A DNA stretch of 64,000 bases from Gonapodya prolifera JEL478 (lineage: Eukaryota > Monoblepharomycota > Monoblepharidomycetes > Monoblepharidales > Gonapodyaceae), in the NCBI GenBank assembly GCA_001574975.1, contig KQ965734.1, positions 1,610-65,609 on the forward strand. The letters are read 5' to 3'. Positions 11,464 through 22,657 of this stretch are shown piece by piece (position 1 is the first letter of the stretch; the number at the start of each line of letters is the position of its first letter). The notes under the pieces were generated by a model, which saw only the letters and a program-made list of their open reading frames with translations, was not told the origin of the DNA and made no database searches. Both the position numbers and the translations under genes were made by a program.

Positions 11464-11681
11464 CACCATTAGAGTCGAAGCCTTTGATTGGGTAGCATTC
11501 AGCACATACACAGTGACATACTTTTTGACTTTTTATACACGACAAAGATGTAATTTTAGTCGACATTTTTAATTAATTTGGTCTTTCCCAGTTGCGAAAT
11601 TTGAATGGATGTGATCAAATTCTAATGTTATGTGTCGTTGTGAGATGACCGCAGTATTCGAACATCCACTCATCCCGGCGT

Positions 11682-12618
11682 ATGATTACGAGCTCAAACC
11701 CGAAGGCAAACTCTTTGACTACTCCCAGTCATGCCACCGTCAGTTCAGCCACTCTGGACGCAAAAAAACATTGCGTAGTTGGTTCGGCAGGTTCCGGAAA
11801 GACTGCACTTGTCAATAGGTACCATTCCCGCGGCGGCTTTCGGTCTATCCGTGATCCAACAGCGTTCAATTGTCGGTCTCCACTTATCGTAACAAATGAA
11901 TGGAATCGATATGATGAGATTCGTTCGAAATGAATTTTCACCCGATTATCTGCAAACGTTTGGGGCAGACCTTGTCATTAGACCAGCAACGGATTTGTAA
12001 GTCATTCTTTCAATGCTCTTTTGTGCTTCCTCGATAGATAAAGTTTGCACCATGATCCGCTTTGTTTGGGGGATTGACAGAAACACTCCAAATCTCAACA
12101 TATGGTGCTGCGGTGGGCAAGAACGATATCGGCAACTTCTTGAGCAATTCTACACTGAAGTTCAGGTAATGCCGATATACTGGATCCACTTGACGATGTC
12201 TGCTTGTTGACTCTCCCTTTTTCAAGGTGATGATCATCGTTTTCGACATGTGTTCAGCGAAGTCTTTCATAGAGACAACTTACTGGTACAATGAATGGAA
12301 ACGGTGTGTGTCGGTTTTTTCCTGAGCGAAACTGCCCGCCCACTGACTTTGTGGAAAGGTGCTCGCCAAGCGCTACCGTCTTTCTGGTCGGAACTAAAGT
12401 CGACCAAGGAGACAGCGTTATAGTTCAGCAAAGCGATGCGATGAAACAGGTGAGCAATGGTGTGGGGTAGATTGACAGCATTACCCACGATTTGCAAACG
12501 ATGTTTTGGTTCTTAGGCTGAAGTATGGAATGTACGCTTTTTCGCCGTGTCATCTAAAACAGGCACGAATGTGAGTGAGCTGTGGGAAACAGTGCTGAAA
12601 GAGAACGGACAAATATGA
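11682..12618 (+). CDS. Atypical Rab-like small GTPase
   Basis: Six exons give a protein of roughly 190 aa. The P-loop GSAGSGKTALVNRF and the following VRNEFSPDYLQTFGADL are Rab-like. The G3 region reads IWCCGGQERYRQL where Rabs have WDTAGQE, so the Mg-contacting Asp is missing. G4 is GTKVD and G5 is SSKTG. The C-terminus (LWETVLKENGQI) lacks the Cys motif used for prenylation, so stable membrane anchoring as in normal Rabs is not expected. It could be a Rab-like or cilium-related GTPase or a diverged Rab; the sequence does not decide. The start at 11682 is the first ATG in the P-loop frame; another exon upstream is possible. Confidence 0.75.
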
Positions 12619-12701
12619 GCTTTTACTGGACGAATCATAATTGTTGTACTCTGTGAAAATGGTATTACATAAAGAAATACATCAATAATCGAGTTCATCC
12701 A

Positions 12702-13907
12702 TCAGTTCGTCGTCGTCACGGCTTCTAGGTGAGTGTGAGATTGTCCCTTCGACAGTTGGATTCTCGCCTCCAGTTTGGAAATTGTTGTCGCCGCCTCCAC
12801 CTGAAGCTGGCGCCGACCTCTCGACTTGTCCGCATCGGGCTCCAGTTGAAGCGCACTCAAAGTGTCTCGGGCAGCCGCCAGGTACGCGGTGTCAAGGACC
12901 AGGTCTTGCTCCGTTGACGAGCCGGGAACAAATCCTGGCAGTGGGGATACTTGGACGTCCGGAATGCATCCAACGCCTTCCCATCCTTTCCCACTCGCCA
13001 GACAGATTGTTTTGCCAATGGAGATGGAGGCCTGGAAGTGGTCGTGCCCTGCCCTAACAAAAGTGCAGGGATGACCACCTCCTGATGTCGTCTCGCCTAT
13101 GACTTTGGCTCGCCCAAATGCTTGCAGCACAACGCAAAGCGCTTCTGCAGCGGAGAATGTTGATGAGCTGGTCAGAACTACATAAGGGGGACACGTCATG
13201 ATGAGGAATACAAAGCGTCAACCAGCAGTGAACGTACTGTAAACGGGCTTATTCAAGTACTTTGGACCATCCACCGAATCCAACGTTGATTCGATCATCT
13301 TCTTGTTGGGCGGCTTCCAAAAGATTTCCGTAACATCGGTCTTCTTCTCGAAAAGGTACGATTCGATAAGAAGAGCCGATTCGCCCGCCCCTCCAATGCA
13401 CCGGCGCAGATCAATGATGAGAGCGTTCGTGTACTGAACAAGCTCAAAGGCCGCTCGAATCATTCGCTCCGCGGTGAGCTTCCCAAGGATGAGCGAATGG
13501 AGATCAAAGTACCCCACATTCCCCTCCAGTCTGCGCACAGAAAAGAATCCACCTCCACACAGCTTCATCATCTCAGCCATCGCATGCATCATCGGTGGCC
13601 ACTTGCTTTCGTCCCCGTCGACTTGCTCCTCCTCGAATTCCTTTGCGACGTCTGGTTCCTCGGTGAGCGGGGTGGATTGAAACCGAAGGGCCAGGTGCTT
13701 GTCGCCATTGACCGATCGAAGATCAGTCGTGAAGACCTCGGCGAGTTGGGCGGGGTTGTCCACGTGTTGGGCGTACACGCCGCGGTGCAAGTTGTCCGTG
13801 AGAACGGACGCGATTTTGGGTGCAATGCCGTCGAGGACGTAGTACCGGTTGAGCTTTTCGGAGAGAGCGGTGACGATCGACTCGAGTTCTGCGCCGGAGA
13901 TTGTCAT
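12702..13907 (-). CDS. S41 peptidase-like protein, IRBP/tail-specific protease type
   Basis: Two exons, 13238-13907 and 12702-13177, joined as NKPVYILTSSSTFSAAEAL. The N-terminus (ESIVTALSEKLNRYYVLDG to VNGDKHLALRF) matches the helical N-terminal domain of bacterial S41 proteins. The core has NVGYFDLHSL, ALIIDLRRCIGGAGES and KVIGETTSGGGHP. Ser in TFSAAEA is the likely nucleophile position. The Lys expected shortly after, in the VGE-K-TFGKG motif of classical Ctp proteases, is absent, as in IRBP-type members, so activity is uncertain. No signal peptide is seen. The C-terminal ~60 residues are low in similarity. This family is mostly bacterial, which makes lateral transfer possible. Confidence 0.85.
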
Positions 13908-14239
13908 GGAGGTTGCCGTCTGTTGGAGAACACGTTGGCCATTTCAGAAGCCGCACGGGGGAATCGATTCGCGACGATGGCGCAGATACCTCAAAATGCA
14001 GCGCGAATTCCAGTGCAGACTCAGGTTGGCTGGGGAGAGCATGGAGAATCCTCCCATTTATAAAATGCCGATCGGGGAGGTGTCATGCCTCACTGCGAAT
14101 TTCTGGTTTTAGCGACCAGGTAAACTTCGGGACAATGGTCAGACATGCATTATTTACAACAGCGAGATTACAGTCACAATATTAGTACTAAATATAGTTC
14201 ACGAGAGACAAAGGTCAGGTCCAGCCCTTCCATTGTCGC
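13908..14239. other. Intergenic gap
   Basis: About 330 bp upstream of the S41-like gene and downstream of the beta-propeller gene, both on the minus strand. It should hold the S41 gene promoter and the propeller gene 3' untranslated region. No gene or repeat seen. Confidence 0.4.
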
Positions 14240-15544
14240 CTACAATAGATACAGGAAACCGAAGAGCAGAGGTGCGATTCCCCAATGTGTTGGTACGAGA
14301 ATGCTTGATTTGGATGCTCGAAGGGGGGAAAGCTCGTTAGTGAGCATCGGGTTAACGGTTGAAGGTGTGGTGGCACCTTGTGGAGAGGTTGGTGTGGTGA
14401 CCGAGGGTTTCAGAGTGGTGGGGGATGAAGGTGCGGATGCCTGTGCAGGTGGGGCGGATAAATAGGCAGATGTTTGTGCAGGCGTGGAACTCTCCGAAAT
14501 AGAAGAGGCGGCAGGTGGAGGTGCAGGTGCAGGTGCAGGTTGGGCACCTGCAAGCATTTGAAGCTCGGTGAACGCCCGTCCTGGCATGTCGCTTTGAAAC
14601 GTGTCCACACATCCAGCGCCATCGCCGAATGCGGAACTTTCACATCGCCCAACAATAAACAGGGTGGTCCCTGTCACGCCACCAAACTCGAGGTTCGTGG
14701 GATACTTCATGGAGACTTTGATCTTGGCCACCAGAGTGCCAGTCGCGTCAAACTTGGCCACTTCTCCGCCCCCGTTTCGCGCCACGAACAAGTTGCCCAT
14801 AATGTCCGTCCTCATGCCATCTACATCCACCCCGCCCGATCCGTCTAGGGCCGTGAAGTCGACGAACAACCTTTGATTCGAAATGGCGCCACTCGCTGCA
14901 TCCAGGTCGAACCTCCATATCATGTTGGACACAACCTGGGAGTTCTGGTTGAACGCTTCGGAAATGTACAAGGCCGTGTTGTCCGGCGACACCTCGATTC
15001 CGTTCGTCCGCCCCATCTCCATCAGCAACTTTGCTCTCCCCTTTTTAGCGTCGCATATCCACAACTGCCCGTCAGTCGGCGATGTATTGGCCGTGTAGCG
15101 CATCCCAGAGACAAAAAGAAACCTCCCGTCTGTTGTGATGGCAATGTCATTCGGGACACCATCAATCATCCCAGGCTCCTGGCAAATGCTCCGGGCATCC
15201 GCCAGGCCCTGGGAACTTCCCGCGAGAACTCGACGCCCAACAGGGTCAGCTACGTAAACGGTCCCTGTACTACTGAACCGGATTCCGTTGAACGCCGATG
15301 TTGTTGCTGCAGTTCGCAGCGAAAAGAAGGGGGATTGCGGGGAGACGGAGCCAATCGATGCTCGGTCGTTGTTTCCGCCGTAGTTAACGGCGTAGACGGT
15401 CCCTGCCGAATCAACAGCCGCGCCTTCGATGTAAGTCCCAAAAAGAGAGTTCCCACTAGTGAGGAACGGCGATGCTGCGAACTGCTGCTGCGACCGAACG
15501 AGCGAGGCCAGTAGCAGCAAAAGAGCAAGCACCGTGGCCGTCAT
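14240..15544 (-). CDS. SMP-30/NHL-type beta-propeller protein, secreted, probable GPI anchor
   Basis: A single exon of 434 codons. The N-terminus is a signal peptide (VLALLLLLASLVRS). The body has repeated propeller-like blades: GAAVDSAGTVYAVNYG, GIRFSSTGTVYVADPVGRR, DIAITTDGRFLFVSG and GIEVSPDNTALYISEAF, the last typical of SMP-30/gluconolactonase/strictosidine-synthase-like folds. An Ala/Pro run (PAPAPAPPPAASS) leads into a Ser/Thr/Pro-rich stalk. A short hydrophobic C-terminus (GIAPLLFGFLYLL) fits a GPI-anchor signal. Likely a cell-surface lactonase-like or binding protein; the substrate cannot be read from sequence. The absence of introns contrasts with its neighbours. Confidence 0.8.
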   Translation of the reverse strand: MTATVLALLLLLASLVRSQQQFAASPFLTSGNSLFGTYIEGAAVDSAGTVYAVNYGGNNDRASIGSVSPQSPFFSLRTAATTSAFNGIRFSSTGTVYVADPVGRRVLAGSSQGLADARSICQEPGMIDGVPNDIAITTDGRFLFVSGMRYTANTSPTDGQLWICDAKKGRAKLLMEMGRTNGIEVSPDNTALYISEAFNQNSQVVSNMIWRFDLDAASGAISNQRLFVDFTALDGSGGVDVDGMRTDIMGNLFVARNGGGEVAKFDATGTLVAKIKVSMKYPTNLEFGGVTGTTLFIVGRCESSAFGDGAGCVDTFQSDMPGRAFTELQMLAGAQPAPAPAPPPAASSISESSTPAQTSAYLSAPPAQASAPSSPTTLKPSVTTPTSPQGATTPSTVNPMLTNELSPLRASKSSILVPTHWGIAPLLFGFLYLL

Positions 15545-15718
15545 CAGCGCACGATGGACGATGGGGAGCAGGGCAGCAGAAGAGCAAAGGGGGTGGCTTG
15601 CTTGAGTGCCTAGTGGCCACAGCGGACGAAAGGGAAGGGCGTTTACAACACTTTTACGGTAAACACAGCCCCCGTGCCGAGAGACTTCAATGCGAGGCTT
15701 ATACTCTCAACAAATAAA

Positions 15719-16763
15719 ATGGGATCCGAATCATCAAAGATGCAACGAGGGTCTGCCTCAAAAAGCGCGCGCAGCGACGACACAATGGTCAACTCCGGCC
15801 AAAAGAGAGGATTCGCCGTCGTCGAGCTGTACACGTCACAAGGATGCTCATCGTGTCCGCCTGCGGAGAAGGTGCTGAGCGTGAGTTCCCACATGCCCCA
15901 CTTCTTGCCCACCATTTGTTGAGGAATCGTGCCTGCCTGCATCCGACTCCAATAGAATCTGATCCATCATAGCCCTATCAATCCAGAAGAAGGAGACGTT
16001 TTCTATCTTTCGTATCACGTCGACTACTGTGAGTATCTTATTATCTCCAACTGGAGTCTTTTGGCGGATTCAGGCGCGGATCGAAAGCGAACAACCACAC
16101 CTAAATCTCCCGCCTCCAACATTAGGGAACTACCTCGGCTGGCCCGACCCGCACTCTCACGCCACCTACTCCTCGCGCCAACGCCACCGCTCCGATTTTT
16201 ACCGCAAGCGGGCCGTATACACGCCCATGGTGTGTGTGAACGGCGACCGCGAAGATGTCGTCGGCTCTCGTGGGCAGGACGTGGTCACCTTGATCAAAAA
16301 GGAAGTTCGCAAGAAGTCCTCGGAAAGCTCGTACGACGAGGTCGCTCTGTCGGCGACCGTACGATTGCAAGGCGTAACTGACCGTATCAACAACAATGGT
16401 GTTGTGGAAATAGCCATCGGAGTCCCACCATCCTTCTCCCGAGACCAGCTTTCAGAGAACCTGGTTGTCAGTGTGGCTCTCACCTGCAACAACATCACAA
16501 CGCACATTCAGCGGGGCGAGAACAGGGGCCTCGCAATCACAGAGGACGCCATTGTCGTGTCTTTTGCTTCTTGTCAAATGAACAACGTGGTTTGGAAAGA
16601 GGAAGGCGAGGGATATGTTGGGAAAGTCGGACTCGAAATTTCCATCCCGGGAGCACACCTGTACGACGCCAGTTTGGAACGTTTCAAAGGCGTGGTGTTC
16701 GTGCAGGAGGGTGGGGGCAATGGAAGGATTGTTGCCGCTGCCGAAGCGCAAATTATTATGTAA
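15719..16763 (+). CDS. DUF1223 thioredoxin-like protein
   Basis: Three exons (15719-15880, 15956-16028, 16126-16763) join to the DUF1223 order: FAVVELYTSQGCSSCPPAEK with a CxxC pair, then YHVDYWNYLGWPDPHSHATY, then RAVYTPMVCVNGD. DUF1223 is a mainly bacterial family with a thioredoxin-like fold, often secreted there. Here the N-terminus (GSESSKMQRGSAS) has no signal peptide, so a cytosolic location is expected. The second intron falls inside the Trp codon of DYW and splices cleanly. The C-terminal ~130 residues have beta-rich character. The gene is head-to-head with the propeller gene, about 175 bp apart. Function is unknown. Confidence 0.85.
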
Positions 16764-17129
16764 ATATCTTTTATATTTGTATGTGAATGGATCGTTTTTC
16801 CCACCCCGGTCCGGCTCCTGTACTGAAGTTTGAGTGCCTACATTCGTCACTTATCTTTGTTGTCTGTCCACACATCCCCCCTGCAACATATCACATTTCC
16901 TTTTCACGCCAGCGCTCTTTGCTCACTTTTGGTGAACGAAAAGCGTCTCCACGACCGCCCGCATCCCCAGCATCCCCCTCCAATTTACATAATACCCCAC
17001 ACATCCTGTGTGCTTAAGGGGGGCGACCATGTATCTCTCGTCACTAATTTTTAATAGAAACTTGAACTCCAAAGAAACAATCCTATTCTCGATTTTTAAT
17101 CCCTCATTCATCTCGCAAGACCCTTCCCT
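16764..17129. other. Intergenic gap between convergent genes
   Basis: About 365 bp between the stop codons of the DUF1223 gene and eIF5. It contains AT-rich 3'-end sequence and no supported gene. Confidence 0.4.
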
Positions 17130-18679
17130 CTACTCGTCGTCCTCCTCGTCGCTCTCGTCCTCCTCCGCTTGCTGGAGCCAGTCCAAGAAGGGCTGCGCCT
17201 TGGCACGAATCTCCTTGTTCGTGTTCTTGTCGACGAACCTGCAACGAGAAACACTTGTCACGACCTTTACACTCGATGCAATGTTGAGACTTTGCAAACT
17301 CACTTCTTGCTAGACTTCTTTCCCCACGACAAAAATACTTCCTCATCGACAAGGTCCTCGTCGTAGAGCCACTTGAAGACGATTGGCACCTTGGGCATAA
17401 GCTCGGGGACTTCCTTGAAAAGACGCTCAAAACCACCGAGCACACTCTTTTGACCCTTCTCGGATCGAATGAGCTTCTTCAGCAGAGCCTTCTTGGCAGA
17501 AATACGCTTTACGATATCCTCGGGTGTGGCCGTGTGAAGAAGGGCGGCGGGGAGCACCGTGAGCGACTTGTAGTCCTTGAGGTAGAGCTCCTTAGCATGC
17601 TCCACAATGGCGTCGTCCGTGGCGTCGGGGTTACCGCGAACGTAGGCGGACAGTTCGGCAAGGGGGGAGTCTGTCGTGCGACGATGAATGTTGGTGCTAA
17701 GAAAACCATGAAATCGAAACGACGAAACTCACCATCTTCATCATCGTCATCTGCCCCTCCAATCGCCAACTTTGCCACTGCTTCTCCCAGTTCTGCTTGC
17801 CTCTTCGCGATCGCTTCAGGCGTCGCGTCCTCCGCCCAATCGTCGTCCTCGTCACCATGCCCGCTCCCGTTCGCTTCGGGGAGTTCGCTGGCTTCCGCGT
17901 GGATGCGACGAGTGAGTTCGTCATCGTCACCGGCTTCAGCCTCTTCATCCTCAGGGCCAGAGTCTGGCTTCGGGGAGTCGGGTGGGGTGGGACCGCCTTT
18001 GGCAATTTTGTCCCTTGATACGAGGATAAATTATTTTATAAACAATGGAACCATAGTCAGTGCCCATTCTTCAAACAACAAGAATATTGTCGACTCACTT
18101 TTTCCCCTTCTTCGCATCAGCAGGAGGATTCTTGACGATGTAACTGGTGCACTTGTGCGTCTTGTCGGCGAATGAGTCTCTCCCACATGCCTTGCACCTC
18201 AAGATGATCTCATCTCTCTTGATGATAAAATCCGTCTCCGGGTTGCCGCACTTGCCACAGAGCACGTACTTCTCAATGAACTTGTCCATCACATCCTGCA
18301 GGCGCCCGGCGTCGTGCGCGCCGTTGACGATATACTTGTTGTTCTTGAGGTCAATGGTAGACTGGGCACCGAGCTCGAAGCCGAAGAACTTGGTGGGATC
18401 TTTAAATTTGAAAATATGAATTTGGTGTCGTGCAAGTTGTTGAAGCGAAGTATATGGGTACTCACAGACAGGGTCTCTCGCCAACGCTTTCGCAATATCG
18501 GTCATGTTCGGAATAACGGTTTTTATGCCGTTACCTCGACCTTCGATCTTGGCAACGACCTGTGGGAGAGTAAAGGATATTTAGCACGGATACTTGTCCG
18601 GATAATGCTCAACACCTACCCTTGGCATTTTGTACCGATAGAATGGATCGTCCCGGTTAGCAATGTTGATGAGCGACAT
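17130..18679 (-). CDS. TIF5: Translation initiation factor eIF5
   Basis: GTPase-activating protein for eIF2 during start-codon selection. Exons join as MSLINIANRDDPFYRYKMPR, then VVAKIEGRGNGIKTVIPNM, then PTKFFGFELGAQSTID, the classic eIF5 N-terminal domain. The zinc ribbon is visible: CGKCGNPETDFIIKRDE followed by LRCKACG. The C-terminal HEAT (W2) domain covers LPAALLHTATPEDIVKR, VFKWLYDEDLVDEEVFLSW and the acidic end (QAEEDESDEEDDE) that binds eIF2-beta and eIF3. The Arg expected for GAP activity would lie in the N-terminal segment. The start at 18679 matches the family start exactly. Three or more short introns. Confidence 0.95.
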
Positions 18680-19596
18680 CTTGCAAGGAGATACGTGGAA
18701 ATCGAAAAGGGAAAATGAGGTGACTGAAGGACTGGAAGTTGAGCTAGCTGATTTTGGTGCGTTTAGAGTTTGATCGTGACTATGGAGAGTAGTTCCGAGA
18801 GGGCAGTTCGGACCGGTAGTGCTAGAAGGAGCTCGTTGATTTTTGTTTGGTGTTTTCGGGCACTGAGACCATTCAGGCTGGCGCCGGAAGATCACGTTCT
18901 ATGGAAGAATTCGACGGGAGTTTGGAGCCTACGCGCGCGCGGGCTCTGGTATAGGAATGCCGGGTGAATAAAAGAGACCTTCGATGCCGATGATGGAAAA
19001 CTAGCATAAGGTGTCGGGTGGGTAGGCTCTGGCGCAGAGTGGTGGAACGATGCGTGAAGCTGGTTCTAAAATCCGATCCTCCACGGGGTTAACGTGAAAC
19101 CTTGGGAAAGGTGGAACTCTGGAGCAAGAGATTCGAAGTCGAGGCTGGAGTTGAAACCTCTGTGTTCGAGGGGAACATACACAAAGCAACGGTACCGCAA
19201 AGGAAATAGCCCGATGAAGAATGGGGTCAGTAAGGTGCTTGCGTAAAGTGGAAGGTTCTTTTTCCGCCCTACTTCTTTTCTGCGTTCCTTCAAGTATTGC
19301 GCTCCCATCGAGACACACCCTTCCCTTCGCCCCAAAGCCGCTCTATTTGTTCGTAGTTCATCAGGCAAACAGCCATCGCAGTCAATAAGAACGGTGGGCT
19401 CACAGGCCGAATCACTCGCCCGTTTGCAAACTCCCCTCAACTGAGTCAGTCCTACTCCTAATCCTGTCGCAAACTTACCTTTGCCTCGTCCGAACGTGTA
19501 ATTGACCCTTCGCCGGATGGAAGAGCGATTCAACCAAGGTGATTGGTTGGAAAAGATTCGTGTACTTTGAACAAATTAATACTATAAATAAAATTC
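18680..19596. other. Stretch without a supported gene
   Basis: About 900 bp between the eIF5 start and the 3' end of a transcription factor gene. A 155-codon minus-strand frame at 19066-19533 contains a few Cys and basic residues but no domain, signal peptide or plausible homologue that I recognise. It may be chance. The part next to 18680 should contain the eIF5 promoter. Confidence 0.35.
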
Positions 19597-22235
19597 CTAA
19601 TGAGTTTTACTGGACATTTGGATAAATGTTTTGGACAAGCTTTCCACCAGTCCCGCCAACATCTTGGCGTTCTTCCATCGTTTCCCCATCACTTCCAGTG
19701 CCCGTGTTGTGACCTGCACTCTCCAACTCGTTTGCTGAATTAAACCAAGTGGCAACGTAGAAGGGAAAGATGAAATTCCCAGCACTTTCAGTCGCACGAG
19801 CTGTACCACAGCACTTTGAAAGATGCAAAAGCCCCCGAACGGAGCAAAAAAGTCCAGGTTCTCATCGTGCACCATTGCAAGCTCCACAATCTTGGACATT
19901 TCGTCGGCATGAACGCAGGCGGCCACGAAACTCTCACTCTGGATCCAATATTCATTACGTGCCATCGTCACAATGTCAGGTGGTCGGTGGAGAGCAATAC
20001 AAGCAGCGCGGAATAGTATCTGCAAGTAGAGGAAAAAGAATGATCGGCTTTCAAGCGTCTGCACACGAGAAGGAGATATTCTCGCGACAGCAGACGTGTT
20101 CCCAATCAAAGCTCCAGTGAATCCCTCAGTAAAGCGAAGACTCCAAGCAGGAAGGCTTTGCTGCCAGTCACTGAAAGTCTGATCAAGGTGGCGAAGTCGC
20201 GCGACCGCTGCTTGTTCTTCCACCGTTGTCGGCTGGCGAAAGACATCAATGGCTTTGGCAAGGCAGTATGAATGGAACTCCCCCACCTTAAAATTGAAAA
20301 TATAAAACTGAGGAAGATCAAGTTCCGTAAAAGATCACCTACCATGCCAAAAATGTTCTCCAGAATGATGAGCCACCCAAACGGGTCGCTCTTTTCTGGG
20401 AACGAGACCTTTCCTGGTCGGGACCGGTCGAGCGTTAGACGGATGTCGTGACTAAGTCTCGACCAGCCCAGAGAGGGAGTGACATCGGCATTGAGTCCAG
20501 GGCCGTCAAAATCATCCACTTTCAATCTCGCTGCCATTGGCTCAGGCATATGGTGCAGCACGTCTTCCCAACTCATACGAATCTCGTCTGTCACTGCACA
20601 CTCGGGCCAACCTTGAAGATCTGGCAGCCGTGTCTCCGCAAGCATCAACACATCTGCAACACTTGCTCCCAATACCACACTGCTTTGCCCCTGCCCAGGG
20701 ATGTGTTGCGCAACAGCTTCCCACAAGATCTGGAGGCAAGGTAACCGAGTGCGAATTTCGCTCTCCTGAATCATTGATCCACGTGATGAGATAAGCGCGC
20801 CCTGTTTGTCAAGAATATAGACTGACCACCATACTCTACGACGGGTCTCTTTATCAATCCAACTCCACAGCTTCGAACTTTGGATTGTCGCGGCGCGGGT
20901 GGAATAAGCCGAGAGAATTATGGGTGCAGAGTTCAAGTAGGTGCCATTCGCCAGGTCGTCAGGGTCCACGTTAAGGTCCAGTTCGTACGCCATTCGCACT
21001 GCCATTCCTGTATACATCCATGCCCTTTCTCCTCGTGAAGTAGCAGTGGCCGTGTACAAAATGATAAGCAATAGACATTGCATCAAGACGAGCGATGGTC
21101 CTTCTTCAAGTCGTGCGTTGAATTCTGCCCGGGCCATTTCGAAAACGTCTTCGGGATTGATTCCAGAACCAGTGGCATAGGTCGCTGAAGGTGCAAACAT
21201 GCTAAATTTTCGTGAAATTCTCTCTTTATGTCTTCTTTCGGCTATGGGGAACTTACCACAGTAGTAACACCCTTTCAAGGTGACGAGCGATGTAATCTCT
21301 CACAACTGTTTGCGCGTGCAGGATGGGAATTTGTGAAGCGACGTACTTCAAATAATTAAAAAGGAGTAGATGTTCAAGACGTTCTGGTAGTCCCGTTATC
21401 CCCTTGCGCTCTGATGGGTCTTCTTCCAGACTTGGGCTGGGATTTGAGGGAGATGTCCTTTGGTCTGTCTCCGTCCAGCCCGATGACGAAGCGTCAGGTG
21501 TAATACGTTGCGACGCTTCAGGGTCATCTGCTTCCTGTTCCCCTTCTTGGTGGAAGTCGAAGTCCCTCACCGCTTCCTCGGGTGCAACTGGGACCAATCC
21601 GAACAGCGCTCGCCCACCATCTTGAAGCCGCGATAAGCCAACAGGTGACCATGCAATAGTATCGGGGAAAAAAAAGGAATTGTGAAGTTCCTTTTCCAAG
21701 AGGGGAAAGTTGGGTCCTGGCGATGCAAACGTGCCAAGCAACTCAGGAATGTAGATATTCATCCCGGGGTCAATTGCAATGTCAGGACCATGTTCAGGTA
21801 GGGTGGTGTCGGGTGCGGAAGTCTCCAAAAAGGCGAGAATCCGGTCAAGATCGCTTCCACTCAAGGTGCTCCCATCACGTGGAAGGGTAAGAGAAGCGCT
21901 TTCAGCAAGGCTCGAATTGGCATTTAGAGACGCCACAACGAGTTCTTCCAGTCGCTTCAGCTTTCGGAAGAAGGGCGATGGCTGGCCTTTCTTGGGCCCA
22001 CGCTGAACGAGATAGGAGTTTGTGGATATGGGTGATTCCGGTATCAAGCCAATGTCCCTCTCACTTTCAGAGACGATTTTTCCCAAGTGCACTCTACTCC
22101 ATTCTGTCTACAGTTGATGCAAGGCTGCCCCCCTTCGCATCGGACCTTTCTTCGAGAGCAAGTGTCGCAGGCTTTAGAACCTCTTTTACGTTTGCCACTC
22201 TTGAATCCATCAAGGGAGCAGGTGATTCGTCCCAT
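19597..22235 (-). CDS. Zn2Cys6 transcription factor with fungal_trans domain
   Basis: DNA-binding regulator. The start is taken as ATG 22235. The zinc cluster is complete (SKACDTCSRRKVRC, then PCINCRQNGVEC) and is followed after an intron by the linker RGPKKGQPSPFF. The middle domain shows the fungal_trans signatures ARAEFNARLEEGPSLVLMQ, ERAWMYTGMAVRMAYELDLN and KETRRRVWWSVYILDKQG. An acidic Asp/Glu/Ser-rich segment lies between the cluster and the middle domain. Several introns. Target genes cannot be inferred. A second member of the class, with the same GPKKG/RGPR linker type, lies at 49041-53450. An upstream exon near 22270-22516 cannot be ruled out. Confidence 0.88.
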
Positions 22236-22657
22236 CGTGATGGCCACAACTCGAACGATTGCAACTTACCCGCTCAGCTCCCCCTCCTGTGTAAGTGTTT
22301 TCCATTTCATGCGAGATCGGGCTTTTCTGGCCGCAGCAGGTCACCCACCAAAGCGAATATTGGACGCACCGCCATGCTCGATGGATGTCTTCGAACTATG
22401 TGTCTACCAATGTAAAGATGTAGAACTGATTTAAAATCCTCCATCTTTGTCGGCTTACCCCACTCTCGGGTTCGCTTTGCCTCATCCAGTCTATTCAACA
22501 GCCTCTGGCATTTCACAGTAATACCTAGTTACACCGTGGAAAGGTGTGGGAGATACAAGGTAAAAAAAAATTCTCGGCACAGTCACGTTGGTCGGGTACG
22601 AAGCCAAGGAACAAATTTTTGGACATCTATTCTCTCACACAATCCGTGACTGGGGGA
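22236..22657. promoter_or_regulatory. Region between divergent transcription factor and ADE12 starts
   Basis: About 420 bp between two genes transcribed in opposite directions, so it should carry both promoters. A GGTAAGT on the minus strand near 22265 could be the donor of an upstream exon of the transcription factor. No other feature seen. Confidence 0.4.

Noticed and set aside
17450-18175. 241-codon plus-strand open frame, Ser-rich
   Set aside because: It is antisense to the acidic and HEAT regions of eIF5.
19066-19533. 155-codon minus-strand open frame
   Set aside because: No recognisable domain, signal peptide or splice partner; too weak to call a gene.
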